This document shows, piece after piece, positions 36,312 to 47,654 of a stretch of DNA of 64,000 bases. This DNA is from Linnemannia elongata (Eukaryota; Mortierellomycota; Mortierellomycetes; Mortierellales; Mortierellaceae). Both the position numbers and the translations under genes were made by a program. Where the stretch lies: contig JAXBDG010000002.1 in assembly GCA_036320915.1 (NCBI GenBank), positions 3,314,001-3,378,000 of the forward strand. The letters run 5' to 3'. Position 1 is the first letter of the stretch. Each line of letters starts with the position of its first letter. The notes under the pieces were generated by a model. That model was not told the origin of the DNA, searched no databases, and worked only from the letters and a program-made list of their open reading frames with translations.

Positions 36312-36784
36312 TTGTGTGAATGAATTCGAGCTGAATGGCAAAACGAATGCAATTACTGGCTGTTGGACGGAAACGTGGGGGAAGAGTAGAAAAGTGAGAA
36401 AATCAGAATATGCACTGAAAGATGGGGGTCAGAGGGAAAGGAAAGAGAGAGAGAGCGAGGACAGCGCCTCGTCCGTTGGGAAAGGAAATACCCTCACTCG
36501 TGCACTTTTGGTCGGACGGTTGCACAAATGACAAATGAACACCCTTGTCCTTTCAACAAATCAAGAAGTCTTCTTTAATTATGGTATGTAGTGGTGTAAA
36601 CGGTGTTAACGTTTGTGATCTGGGAAGTAGGACTACGCCTAGTCTGCGGCGGTGACCAAGGTGCACTAGCCATCCTTCCCCCTCTTCTCTCCTATGCGGG
36701 CTCTTGGACATATATGGTCTTCCCTTATCCTTCTTCCAGGTCCATTGTAATGTCAAAAGGGTGCAACACTGTCAATATAGCACT
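36312..36784. other. Intergenic region between AMP deaminase and the GPI-type protein
   Basis: 473 bp upstream of the AMP deaminase start and downstream of the stop of the next minus-strand gene. It contains a purine-rich stretch at about 36370-36470. No gene or repeat of note was seen. Confidence 0.4.
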
Positions 36785-37570
36785 CTACAGCGCCACCCAA
36801 AAGTTCATAGCCAAGACTCCTGTCAGACCCGCCAACAACGCAGACAACTTTGTACCAACCGACGGCTCAAGAGCACTGCCAGCGTTTCCTGGGATACGGT
36901 TGCCGTTGTATGTGACTCCACACAGCTGTCGGAAAGCATCGATGTAGTTGATCAGATGATTGGCCTGGAGGACATTCAACTGTGTGGGCTGCTGAGTCTT
37001 TGCGAAGCAGTCAACACAGTATGGATAGGCGTCCAGGGCCTTGAAGGTACAGATACACTGCAAGAAGGGCATCAGTGTCGCATAGGTCGTATTGGGTGTA
37101 ATTGGGAAGGTGTTGGAGTTGGCGATGACGTTGCATCGAGACAGGGTAGGGAACATGCCATAGCAGGTCGAGCAGGTTGATATGTTTTGAGGGAACAAGG
37201 CTGGTGTGGTGGGCAGGGGCAATGGACTGGCGACAGGCATGGGACCGCTACCTGGTGCCCATGTTGTATAAGGCTGGATTGGAATTGGAGGCGGAATCGT
37301 TGTAGTGGTGGTTGCAACGGCTGTACTGTTTCCAGTTGCGGTCGAGTTTTTGCTGCCGGATGAGGCTGAGGTTGGCTTGGGAGCTTCAGTGCTGATGAAG
37401 GTGGGGATGATATCCGATGTGATGATGTTGGCCTTGGTGGGTGCTGCTACGACGTTGTTGCCATTGAAGATTTGTGCGTACGTGAAGGATGATAAACAGA
37501 GTAGACAGAGATGAAGAGCGAAGAAGAGTGTGGGGAGCAAGTGCTTCCATGAGGTCGTCCCTGAAGTCAT
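36785..37570 (-). CDS. Secreted cysteine-containing GPI-anchor-type surface protein
   Basis: Single exon, 261 residues. The N terminus is a signal peptide of about 31 residues (LLPTLFFALHLCLLCLSSFTYA core). A Ser/Thr/Pro-rich spacer at about 65-125 has several N-glycosylation sites (NST). A cysteine domain at about 135-215 follows with pattern CSTC, SRC, QCIC, YCVDC and RQLC. The C-terminal hydrophobic tail LSALLAGLTGVLAMNFWVAL after a small-residue site (GNAGSA) is the layout of a GPI attachment signal. I do not recognise a named family. It is probably a cell-wall or plasma-membrane protein. The start is the ATG giving a well-formed signal peptide; the same frame stays open upstream without making sense. 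Confidence 0.88.
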   Translation of the reverse strand: MTSGTTSWKHLLPTLFFALHLCLLCLSSFTYAQIFNGNNVVAAPTKANIITSDIIPTFISTEAPKPTSASSGSKNSTATGNSTAVATTTTTIPPPIPIQPYTTWAPGSGPMPVASPLPLPTTPALFPQNISTCSTCYGMFPTLSRCNVIANSNTFPITPNTTYATLMPFLQCICTFKALDAYPYCVDCFAKTQQPTQLNVLQANHLINYIDAFRQLCGVTYNGNRIPGNAGSALEPSVGTKLSALLAGLTGVLAMNFWVAL

Positions 37571-38416
37571 TGTTGGATAAAGAATATAACCACGAGAGTG
37601 AAAGAGAGAAGAAGAGACGCCGGGGTAAAGGGAAAAGGGAGAATGCGTGTTGGTTGGTAAAGTGGAGAAAGAGCTGAACAAGTTGTAATTATCGGAGATG
37701 GTTGTTATGGCTTTGTGCAAAAGGGAGTCTTTGCCAGTATTCAACTCTACAATAACAAGGCAAAGGAAGCAAGCAAGTAAATCTGGCCACAAGAAAACCA
37801 GAGTGAACGAGATATAATTAATCATGGAACGGGGTTGGGTTCAAGGAGAAGAAAATACTCAAGGAGAGAGCGACGATGGACAGATTTGAAGGGGGCACGA
37901 AGGGGGTTCATGGTTTCCAGAATGGAATGGTGACAGAGAGGGAAGGGAAAGGAAAGAAACAACTCCGCATTGTCAAACAAAGCCTTAGACAGTAGGCAGG
38001 GATCGTGAGAAGACCGCAAGAGATGAGCGACAGAACAAACAGCTTTTGACTATCGGGGTCAGCTCTCTTCTTTTTCTGACTCTAGGCGACATTTACTAGA
38101 AAAGACCAACGCTCCGTCATAGCCTTCGATGAACATGTTGTCGCTGAACAAAGGCGCCTTTTTCTACAGCTGTGATAGTAGCTGGCCTATCTCTCACGCG
38201 CAGTTATAAATGCGCCGTTGTGCTTGTTGTTTCTTTGCGCCAAAGTGATAAAACGCGAGATCGCCCCTACCCTCTTGCACTTCTACCGCTCAACGTTACA
38301 CGTGACCCCTGCCTCCGTCGATCGTGCGCTGTTCTTTTTTTTTTTCCTTCAAAAGACCCTTCTTTCCACCGCTCCTCCTTTCTTCTCTTTCGAACGCACA
38401 CAACCCTCCTCTCACC
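37571..38416. promoter_or_regulatory. Intergenic region between divergent surface-protein and membrane-protein genes
   Basis: 846 bp between divergent start codons at 37570 (minus) and 38417 (plus). The plus-strand gene has a C/T-rich leader from about 38330, including a short T run. No gene is supported here. Confidence 0.4.
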
Positions 38417-38854
38417 ATGTCAACAGCAGACAGCTACACATCAACAGGACCATCAACAACAACAGGAGATGATTCGACGCTTTACTACAAAGCTGTGGGG
38501 TCGATCGCCCTCTACTTCACAACCGTCATCTCGGCCCTCGTCATTTGCATCGCCAGGACGCGCTTTACCGCCAGCAATGCCCTCTACATCCTCATCGCTG
38601 TCTCGTCGCTCTTTATTACATGGTACTATATCATTTCCTTCTTCCAGAAGGAGTATGTTACCCTGGGTTCCGACTTGAATCGGTTTATCCTTGAGTCTGA
38701 CCTCTTGTAAGTTTTGAAGTGGTTGTTAGCCGACAGGACAGTTGCGCGTTGTGTGTGTGTTTGATTTGCTCGTTATGGTTTATTGAGTAAGGTTTTTGGG
38801 TCGCCATTGTCGCATTTTTTTAACGTCGCATTTTTTTCTTTTCCTCTTTTGCTC

Positions 38855-38888
<34 letters not shown>

Positions 38889-39701
38889 GTGCAGGCATAC
38901 GCGATTGTGACAAACACCCTCCCGAAATGGTGGTGGAGCAGCCAGCTCCTCCTCCTCACCGGAACTGCTCTTACATGCTGGTCCGTCGAAGGCCAAACTC
39001 TCCGTATCGAAAAGGAAGCCCACAACTCCACCAACCCAGCCAAGAAATCTAAATGGACTCCTACCTGGTGGTTCGTCCTCCTCGGATTCTTTGGCAGCAT
39101 GTCGGTCGGCGGACCCCTCTTCCTCGCTCAGCTGGATCCCAACCCCAAGATCACTCGTACTCAGACCAGAACCGTCCCTACACTGTTGGCACTCCTGATC
39201 CTCTTGGGTGAGGCTAGCGTGATTGCTACTCCATTCTTCCCATCCATGTCGCGCGAGTTTATGATCAACTTGATTGCCACCCATGCGCTCTTCTTGGTCC
39301 CGGCGTTGTTGACCTTCAATCCAGAGACCCACAAGGGCATTTCGACCTTCGGCTTGCCTCGTCTGTACTTTATCCTGTCGATTATTGGTCTGGCCAGTCA
39401 TACCTTTTATACGTTGCCATTCTTCTTCTCGCCAATCATGAAGCCCAAGGTTCTCTACAACGCCCTCTGGTTCAACCACTGCCAGACTTCTATTAGTGCT
39501 GACATGATCCTCAATAACGTCCTTGCGGCCGTTTATATGATCCAGTCCAGCAAGCAGTTGAAGAAACTCAAGGTTGGCCTTGCTTTGACTTTGGCGCTGC
39601 CTATTCTTTCTGTCAGCTCTGTGTTGCCCCTTTACCTCGGATGGAGGGAGCGGCAGTTGGTTGTTAGAAGGAGCGTCAAGGATGAAAAGAAGAAGGCGTA
39701 A
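38417..39701 (+). CDS. Multispan membrane protein with C-terminal dilysine ER-retrieval-like motif
   Basis: Two exons: 38417-38706 and 38888-39701, encoding 367 residues. After a Ser/Thr-rich N tail there are about eight hydrophobic helices (for example AVGSIALYFTTVISALVICI, ALYILIAVSSLFITWYYIIS, WWFVLLGFFGSMSVGGPLFL, LLALLILLGEASVIATPFF and VGLALTLALPILSVSSVLPL). The protein ends VKDEKKKA, which fits the KKXX signal for return to the endoplasmic reticulum. No known transporter or enzyme family is recognised. The intron ends in a 30-nt A run directly followed by G, so the acceptor is AAAAAAG/TGTGCAG; only this acceptor keeps the frame (DLFVQAYAIVTNTLPKWWW). Confidence 0.85.
38857..38886 (+). 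repeat. Poly(A) run of 30 nt at an intron 3' end
   Basis: Uninterrupted A run on the sense strand whose last A, with the next G, forms the 3' splice site of the membrane protein gene. Confidence 0.9.
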
Positions 39702-39865
39702 ATAGTTCAACCGAATTGCATTATAAACAGCGTTTTTTTTAAGAGGGCTTCTTTCGTGATTTGTGTTTGTATGTTGCAAAATGGACATGAAAATGGGGCG
39801 GAGGAACTATGGTACAGAGACTCATTGTGCTGTAAGTAGAAATGTTGGAAATTGATTCACTTGAG

Positions 39866-42800
39866 TCACTTCTTGGAACCAATGCGCGAAGGGCTGTTCC
39901 AGGGCGAAGGCAACGACCAACTCTTGGCAAGACTCCTGGGTGTCGATACTTGACTCTCTGAAACTGCATGAACTGACGCCAGCAAGTTGGGATCAGATCG
40001 GTTGCGGCCCTTCATCGTCAACGCCGAGACGGGCGACGGGATGTTGATAGGGCGAGAGGTGGAATTGCTGCTGCTGGTGACGGTGCCGGTCGTTGTCGTC
40101 ACTGTCCCGTCAGAGGGTGAGGGAGCCTTAGTGACGGTCGTAGTGGCGGTGCTGGTGACTTGTTGCGTCCACGCCGTGGAATTGGCGCGTCGTCGCATCA
40201 TCATCTTGCCTGGTGAGCTTGGAATGAACTTTGACAGACTTGAGAGTGTTTGAGAGGTGTACGAAGAAGACGACGTCGGTGTTGGTGTGGAGGTCGTGTT
40301 GGAGTACGAAGGCGAACGGTTGGAGACAGATTTTGCTCCGCCAGCACCCGACGTTGCCCGAAATGTAGGAGACGTAGGCAAGGACTTTGCAGACTTATCA
40401 GCCTTCCCTCCAATCGACAACGGCTTGAGCAAATCCTTAGACCGACGCCGATCCTCCTTGGGCGGTGTCGACAAAGTTGAAGGCACCAATGATGTTAATG
40501 AAGATGTCGAGGAAGAAGGCGAAGAAGTCTTGAAAGAAAAGTCCAGCGAGCTGATCATTGACATGTCGCTATCACCAAACTCCCTCAATATATCCCCGTC
40601 ATAGGAATCGACAAGCACCTCTTGCTCTTCAAACTCGGACTGTGGGATGGCCTTCTTGGCCGACTTGCTGTTGTAAGGCAACGAAGAGATGATCCCTCCT
40701 CGAGGTGGACTGTTCCGAGGCAAGTGAGTCGTTGGACTGAAAAGCATCGAGGAGGCAGCGGTAGTAGTTGGAGATTGATTGGGCGATGGAAGCACGGGAA
40801 CTCCTGAACGACCACTGATCGCACTGTTGGTGTTAGTATTGTTCCTGAAGACTGTTGACGACGGCTTTCTGGGGTACCCTCCTCCATTAGTCGTGGCGAT
40901 GACAGTCGTCGTTGTCGCCACAGTCTTGGTAGGAACAGGGGCTTGCGGCAAAGGAGGGTTGACGGGACTCACAGACCGAATAGAATCCATCTGGGTAGGC
41001 GTCAAATGAGGCAAGGTGACCACTGTAGCTGCAGTGTTCGATCTCAAAGATGCCAGACTCCTTTTCTTAGGATCCATGTTCAGAACATGAATAGTTCCTC
41101 CAGTACAACCCATGGCGACTCGACCAGAACTCGAATCGATACACATCACACCTCGACCTTGACCTGTAGGTGTACCCTGGAAGGGCCAGCTCTTGGGTGA
41201 GGTCTGAAGAGGCGTGTATTCGTTGTTGTAGACCTTGTCAGGGTCGATAATGTCCCTAGTCAGGGCTACAGACGACAGCTTCACAGGAGAACTACGAGAC
41301 CCAATGAGCAGCAGTGGTGGGTCGTGATGGGTAACGTTTCCGCACCACATATCATCGGGAACAGTCAGAACTGCTGTCAGGCAAGGCTTGACCCTCGTCT
41401 CGGCCGAAGCGCCAAACCCTTCATAGATCGACTCTGTTGTGTTGATATTCGTAACGAGCGACAACGTAGATGATGAAGGCGCCGGCGTGTCGGGTTGCAA
41501 AGTCAAATTCGTGAGTGACGAAGACGGAGTAGGACCCAAAGGCGTGCGTGAGGGAGAAATGGGCGGCGAATAGTGCTGTTGTTGTTCTGAAGCCAAATCC
41601 GAAGAAGAGGCGCGTGACACGGCACTGGGAGATCGAAAACGTAGCAACCGCAACCGTTGGAGGTTCTGCTGTTGTTGCTGTTGTTGTTGCTGGACGAGAC
41701 TTTCGAGATGTTCCATTTGCCAGACATAGACCTTTCTGTTGGTCGCTGTCAAGAACATTTTGCCCTGGAGGCATGACCATTGCAGCGATGAGCCTGGTTG
41801 GACTTCAAAGAGCTTGACCTGATGCAGCAGTGTCCGCGAGGGGATGTCAAATACTCTCAAGGTAGCGTCAATGCAGAAGGTGTAGACCGTGGTCTTTGTC
41901 AGGTGAACACTCAGGATCTATGCACCGATAAATAGAGAGGAGTCATTAGTATGAAGTGGTAGAGAAATCTCTCGTTTGGGATGATCGCTGAATGATAACT
42001 TGAGGCATACCACTTCGTTGTGAGCACGGAAGCTGGCGACTTTACGCCCTGTTGCCCAGTTCCAGACAAGGACGGTCTGGTCAAATCCCGCTGTGACCAA
42101 GTAGCTCTCGTTGATGGCCAGAGCCCGAACGCCCTTCTGGTGTCCCGTTAGTGTGTACATGTTCAGTGGTCCGTGCAGTGACCACACCTTGACTAATCTA
42201 ATCATCAGTGAAAAAAAAGGGTAGGCTTGTGTCAGGGACAGATCACACTTGGAGTCAAATGCAAACTCCTTTACGCCACCAAGTGCACAGATGCTTACCC
42301 AATGTCAACAAAGGCCGCAGCAACAACTCCACCTCCTTCCATATTGGAATCAACCAGCAGCTCCACACAGCTCACAGCCGAGTCAACCTCCCAGATCTTG
42401 ACACACTTGCCCGTCGCTGCCTCCCAGAGCCGAACCTTCTCATCGTATCCTCCGCTGATTATCCACCCGCCCCGATCCTTGAGCGAAGTAACATAACTGG
42501 TGTGACCCGTCATCAAATAAGCAGAGGCAGGCTTTCGCTGTTTCCACCGCAAATCACGCTCTTGGTACCGGCAGAGTTGGTTCCAGTTCTTTTGCGCATC
42601 GTCCTGCTTATCCATGTCGACCGTGTCATCAGGGTATGCCACGCGATCCATCGCTGCCAACAGGACATCATAGGTCATCGTCATCTGCCTCCATGCACGC
42701 GAAACCTAATTTGACATTTCAAACATTGCACCGTTAGACAGGCCCTTGAGAAAAAAATAAAAAAAATACCTAAACCTTTTCGATTTGACTTGTAATTACC

Positions 42801-44419
42801 AGACGGCAGTTGGTGAGATCCGAGAAGGAGAGGTTCTTCAATACTAGAGTCGAGATCTCAGTTGGAAGCTCGTCCAAGAGATCAAATCCGTACACTTGTC
42901 CATGTCGTATCGTCAGTTGGTGTTGAAGTTGATATGTCTCGCGGGGTCGACAGCTCCTGACCAGTTGTTCAAACCTACATATTTTTTCAGAGCCCCCCAA
43001 AAAGTAGAGACACAAAAAGAGCAATTAACGAGCTGAACATTACTAACCCCTTTGACGATACACAATGCGTGGCTCTACCCACGCAAGAAAAATAAACAAA
43101 AAAAAACAATCTTACAGCTCCTTCTTGTCCTCCCAGCTCATCCCTTGGATCAGGGATGCCAAAGCGTTAGGCCTCTCCTGCAGAACTTCAACGGGCTCAC
43201 ATTTGGAATAGGCGGTCCAGGTTTGATCCCAGCCATCGACAGCCCTTGAGGCATCCTGTAGGATCGCCTCTCGCGAATCCTGCTCCTCCCCAAGAGTCTC
43301 GTCCAATGCCGCAATGTCTTTTGTCAGCGTCTGGGCTCCGGCATTGAGCACATCGAGCTTGGTGCGCTGTGCAGCGATCTGCTTCAAAAGCATCTCGTAC
43401 TTGGATGTTACTCCTCCTCCTCCTCCTCCTCCTCCGCTGGCACTGGCCCCGCTAATGGCGACTGGGGGTTGCTGAGGCGGATCTGACTGCAAAGGACTAC
43501 CTCGCTGGACTGATGGCATCATCATCTCGTCTCCTCCAGTGTTCGATCTGTACCGACCATGTCGTCCAATATTGGCTGTAGTGTAGCTGACGCTGCTATT
43601 GTTGCTGTTGTTGCTGATGGTGCGAGCACGTTCGGACTCTGTCAGTGATCCGGCCGAATCGACGGAGGATTTTCTGCCGCGCGTGAACGAAGGTGGGCTG
43701 GAAAGAATAAATCTGCGCTCTGGCGGGACTTGTTGCTGCTGGTAATGGCTGGGTTGATTCAGGTACTGCTGAGATTGCTGAAGCTGTTGGGGTAGTTGTT
43801 GTTGTGCTTGTGCTTGCTGATGGTTAGATGATTGCTTCTGGTGTTGGTGCTTTTGATCCCAAAGATCGATTGCTGGCATCATTTTGAGGAACTGGGACGA
43901 GTATCTGGGGCCACCACGCAATGTACTGTAACTGCTGCTACTGCTGTTTGGGCTAGATGTCAAAGGCTGCTGAGAAGAGATCTGGTTCAGAGGGTGACGA
44001 CTATGAGATGGTTGGGGCTGGTGGTGGAGTTGTTGCTGTGTGTTTGTTGTGGATGAAGAGGCGTCGTGTTGTTTACTCGTACTACTCCCGCTGTTGTTGT
44101 CGGGGGATGTTGTCCTTTTGTACAGATGTCCTTTTTCTTGGAGAGGATGAGGGAAGAGGGTGGGTTCGTTGTTGGAAAGGTGGTGGTGGGAGTGATGCCA
44201 ATTTGAGGGAATGCTCGATAATGGGATAGGAGAGATGGGAGAGGAAGCGAGGGGAGAGAGAGATGGGGAGAGCCGAGTCGTGTCGAGGGATAATGCCGTG
44301 GTACAACGATGATCTGGTGTTGTTAAAGTTGTTGACGTTCTTGTTGACGTTAAGTGAGAAGTGGATATTTTTTTAGGAGTGTCCGTTGAGAACAGCGGAG
44401 GCGGGAATACGCCTGCCAT
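39866..44419 (-). CDS. F-box and WD40 repeat protein with long disordered arms
   Basis: Five exons: 44419-43116, 42974-42800, 42705-42299, 42197-42011 and 41917-39866, encoding 1,374 residues. The first 350 residues are low complexity (Ser, Thr, Gln, His, an eight-glycine run), then a coil at about 380-430. The F-box is at about 466-505 (DLLDELPTEISTLVLKNLSF followed by SDLTNCRLVSRAWRQM), which would bind Skp1 in an SCF ubiquitin ligase. WD40 repeats follow at about 555-760: TGHTSYVTSLKD with EKVRLWEAATG, TGHQKGVRALAIN with TVLVWNWATG, and ATLRVFDIPS. More degenerate blades (KVYVWQME, GTIHVLNMD) are separated by Ser-rich inserts, and the last 450 residues are Ser/Thr/Pro-rich. The substrate is unknown; the long arms are unusual for FBXW proteins. 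Confidence 0.92.
43409..43437 (-). repeat. GGA/GGC repeat coding a glycine run in the F-box protein
   Basis: Trinucleotide CTC repeat on the plus strand, read on the minus strand as about eight consecutive glycines in exon 1. Confidence 0.85.
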
Positions 44420-46993
44420 TGCTGTTGCTATTCTTATTTGTACCTAGAGAAGAGACAGGGAAACGGATTACGTTCAGGAGGTGAGGAGAGGCTAGGGACG
44501 GGCAGCTGAAAGAAGAAAACGAAAGAAAAAAGAAAGAAAGAAAAATGAAAAAGAAGGAAATAGTGATCCAGAATCCAGGGTGAAAAAGATGGCAAGAAGA
44601 GGGGTAGGTTGACAAAGATAGAAAAGGCAAGGAAAAGGAAAAAGAGTTATTAATAAGCCTGTACGGATGGACGTTTAGTACTTGCATACCAGAGTAAGAG
44701 CGACAGGACTGGTTGACTGGGACGAGAAAAGAGCAGAGGAGGAGCACAAAGAGGAAGAAAAAGATGGTGGTAGGTGAGAAGGAAGGAAGGAGATGCAAAT
44801 AAAAGGAAAGGAAAGGGATGTATGGGTGAAAGGGAAGGGAACGAAGGAGAGGAAGGGAAGAAGAGACTGCAGTAAAAGAGTCAGCAAGGTGCATGTACAA
44901 CACCACCACCCTCCGTCAGCATTATTAAAGAAAGAAAGAAAGAAAAAAAAAAAGCGGAGAAAAAAGCAAAAAAAAATCATTGTATGTGATTCCATCAAAC
45001 GAGGGTGGAGAGTGGTGGCATGCAAGCAATCATGGAACGAAACGAAACAAATCAATCACTACATATCGCGTAAAATTATAGAAGGTTGGCAACAGGTAAT
45101 AAAGAACTAGCGAAGAGCATGCAACAGCATCCCAAATAAGATATCGAAACAAAGAAACGGAGTGGCCAAAAGAAGAAGATTGAAAGACAATGGGAGAGAG
45201 AGAGAGGGGGGGGGGGGGGGGGAAAGAACGAGCCAAATTACAAGAGAGCATTCCTTCTCTCACTCAATTGGAACTATGTTTAATTAATACTCTTCGTGTA
45301 TCTCTTTACATCACTCATCATCGCCTTCTCTCTCCCATCGTGTACATAAAAACGGGCATGCAATTGGATGGCTCGCGTTCCTGCCTCGCGAGTCGGGAAT
45401 AAAAATACAGGTAACCTCACATCGAACGGGGGAGCTTCGTTGTTGCTGTTGCAGTTGGGAGGCAAAAGGAGGTGTTGATTGAAATTTTCGAGGAGTCAAA
45501 AGGGTTGGAGAAAAGGTGGAAGGGATGGAGAGAACAAAGTGAAGGGGAGAAATGGAACGAACTTTCAGGAGGACCATGGTCCAGGAGAGGGTAAGAGTTG
45601 GAGGAAGAAAGAGAGGAAGAGGATTGAGAGGAAAAAGGCAACTCATTTCAGCGGATGAAAGAAAAGCAGCTTTCCTCTGGGCCAAAGCTTCATACCTTTG
45701 CTTGAAATGGAGTCGTTCAAATAGAAATCCTGAAAGGTAATTTTGGCGGTGTAGGGTCGATTTCGGTCGTGTAAGGTTGGAGATGATTGAGGATAAGTTG
45801 GATATTAAATGGGTGTGAAGAAATACAAAACAAACGAAGAGTGAAGTATTGACATGAAGTAGATATTGGGGTGAGATGACTACGAGTATATCATAGAGAT
45901 CTGTGGGGAATGAAGAAAGAACAAAGGTGCAAGAAAGCAAAGAAGAAAAAAAGAAGAAAAAAGAAAGAATTGGCAAAGCCTGTCAGGGCAACATGGTTTT
46001 ATTGGCAAAATCATTTCGGCCTTTTTAGGATCTATTAGCAGGGGGAAGATGGGCATGATGAACATGGCATGGGTATTAGGCATGGTGTATGTATCTATTC
46101 TCAGACACCTCACCCAGCAGGCTATCAAGTGCAAGTAAAAAGGGGGATGATATCGGATACGATACTCGGATGATGCGCTATACACGCTCAAGTCATATGA
46201 GTGCACCTTTTTTAGGACCATTGTGAGCAGGAAAGAGAAACATGTTGGATTGCATTTTAAAAACGAGTAAAGAGGGTCATGAGAAGAATGCTGCAAAGTA
46301 GAAAGCAAGGCTGAACCATGGTCGATTATTCTTCTGTGGTTTTCAGAGGCAAAGAGACAAAGAAAGAAAAAAAAGGGTCAGATTGAAATAGGGGTTGTGT
46401 ATGTGAGTGTGCTTTTGGAGTGGATGCGGACACACTACAACAGAGGAGGAGTAGTTGTGATCAAAAGGGGGGGACAAACAAAGGGGTCCTGAAGAAAAAG
46501 AAGGCAAAGAGTAGAAAATAAACCCTTCCCACCGTTTCGGCGCCATGAATAATAACAGCAAATAGGTCACTCTGATGCACCCGTATCTGTAGGCAAATGT
46601 CAAGTTGGAGCCAGGATGACAGCCAATCGACGCGTTTAGATCTGTTCTCGATGTTGTCAGCTGATCTGAGATATAGCTTTCACTCGGATGGTCGACACAA
46701 TGTAGATGCGAAGCTTGTGGAATGTTTGTGTGTTAATATGGTTTGAATGAAAAGAAAAATGAAAAAAAAGATATCCTGTTGTTGTTGTTTTCTTTCTTTC
46801 CTTCTTGCCAAACCATCCCACTGGATATCGGCATAGACCTCAAGAAAAATGTCGCCGTTATTGCTTCAGTCCATAATTCATGTACACGAGTTTCTGCGAG
46901 AAAAATGGTTTTCTTTTGAACGTTCTAGTAGGAGGAGTGAAACTAAATATTATGCAAAAAAAAAAAGAGAGGGAGGTAGGTGGACCACACATT
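44420..46993. other. Gene-poor 2.6 kb with purine-rich tracts
   Basis: Strongly A/G-rich on the plus strand from about 44420 to 45990, so C/T-rich in the sense of the minus-strand F-box gene; I read the nearest part as its leader and promoter. It contains AGAAAG-type tracts, a G17 run (45206-45222) and short T/A-rich segments. A sequence complementary to TACTAAAC at about 44674 followed by an acceptor-like CAG could mark an intron in the leader. Open frames of up to about 220 codons here are low complexity and are not called. Confidence 0.5.
45206..45222 (+). repeat. Poly(G) run of 17 nt following a GA tract
   Basis: Uninterrupted run of G after GAGAGAGAGA in an intergenic region. Confidence 0.9.
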
Positions 46994-47654
46994 TTATGCC
47001 TCTGAGGCTTTGGCAACCTCGGCAGGGGTCTTGGTGTTGAGGGACAATGCATGCAGGCCTGCCTCGAAGTCCTTGCTTAGGGCGCCGTAGATAAGGCGGT
47101 GACGCTGCATAGTCGACTTGCCTGCAAATGCCTCCGACACGACGTTCACTCTGTCAAGAAGCAGGGTACAAAAAAGGAATCAGCCAAAACGATATGTTAG
47201 GTTGGGGTAGTAGATGGACGTCCTTGACAAGAAATTGCGCAGTGTCAGCTTTAGTGACTCGGTCCAAAAGTACCTGAAATGGGTCTCCTTACTGTCTACT
47301 CCGCGCATGGCAGAGTGGTGGGCGTGCTTCGCACTATCGTTGATGATTTCGAGTGCCTCAGGCTTCAAGAGTTCCGTGAGCTATTTGCAAAACAACAAAA
47401 GAGAACGGAATGTCAGCATTCGCTCCAACTGATATCGCCGGAAACTATTACTGGCCATAATGGCAATTATATTCCGAAGTCGAAGACGAGTAGGCTACCG
47501 TTGAGCGAATGCTGGTTGTGACTGGGCCTTCCTGCTGTGATGCCATGGCGGAGGAGTGAATGAAGGACGAAGAAGAGGAAGAGAGTAGAAGAGAGCGGTT
47601 TGTGATGGAGGGGACTCTTTTGGAATGAGCAAGAAGGGACGAGAGGGCGATCAT
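46994..47654 (-). CDS. bolA: BolA family protein with mitochondrial presequence
   Basis: Three exons: 47654-47499, 47380-47274 and 47150-46994, encoding 139 residues from the upstream ATG. BolA proteins work with monothiol glutaredoxins in iron-sulfur cluster delivery. The family core is clear: LTELLKPEALEIINDSAKHA, the HHSAMRGVDSKETHFRVNVV strand region, FAGKSTMQRHRLIYGALSKD with the conserved RHR, and a final helix. The upstream start adds a presequence-like stretch (LLAHSKRVPSITNRSLLLSS) rich in Ser, Arg and hydrophobics without acid residues. A second ATG at 47546, in GCCATGG context, would give a 103-residue form without it. So one gene may feed both mitochondrion and cytosol. It is divergent from PNS1 by 397 bp. 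Confidence 0.92.

Noticed and set aside
36312..36341. Upstream extension of AMP deaminase beginning at a TTG
   Set aside because: Not an ATG; the first ATG at 36311 is sufficient and typical of a variable N-terminal tail.
38820..39788. 322-codon open frame on the minus strand
   Set aside because: It is antisense to exon 2 of the membrane protein; its composition is charged and unstructured, it reads through the poly(A) run as polyphenylalanine, and the plus strand has clear membrane-helix coding.
45311..45976. 221-codon minus-strand open frame in the F-box upstream region
   Set aside because: Low-complexity Ser/Leu/Phe/Pro content produced by C/T-rich DNA, no family features, no convincing start or splice context.
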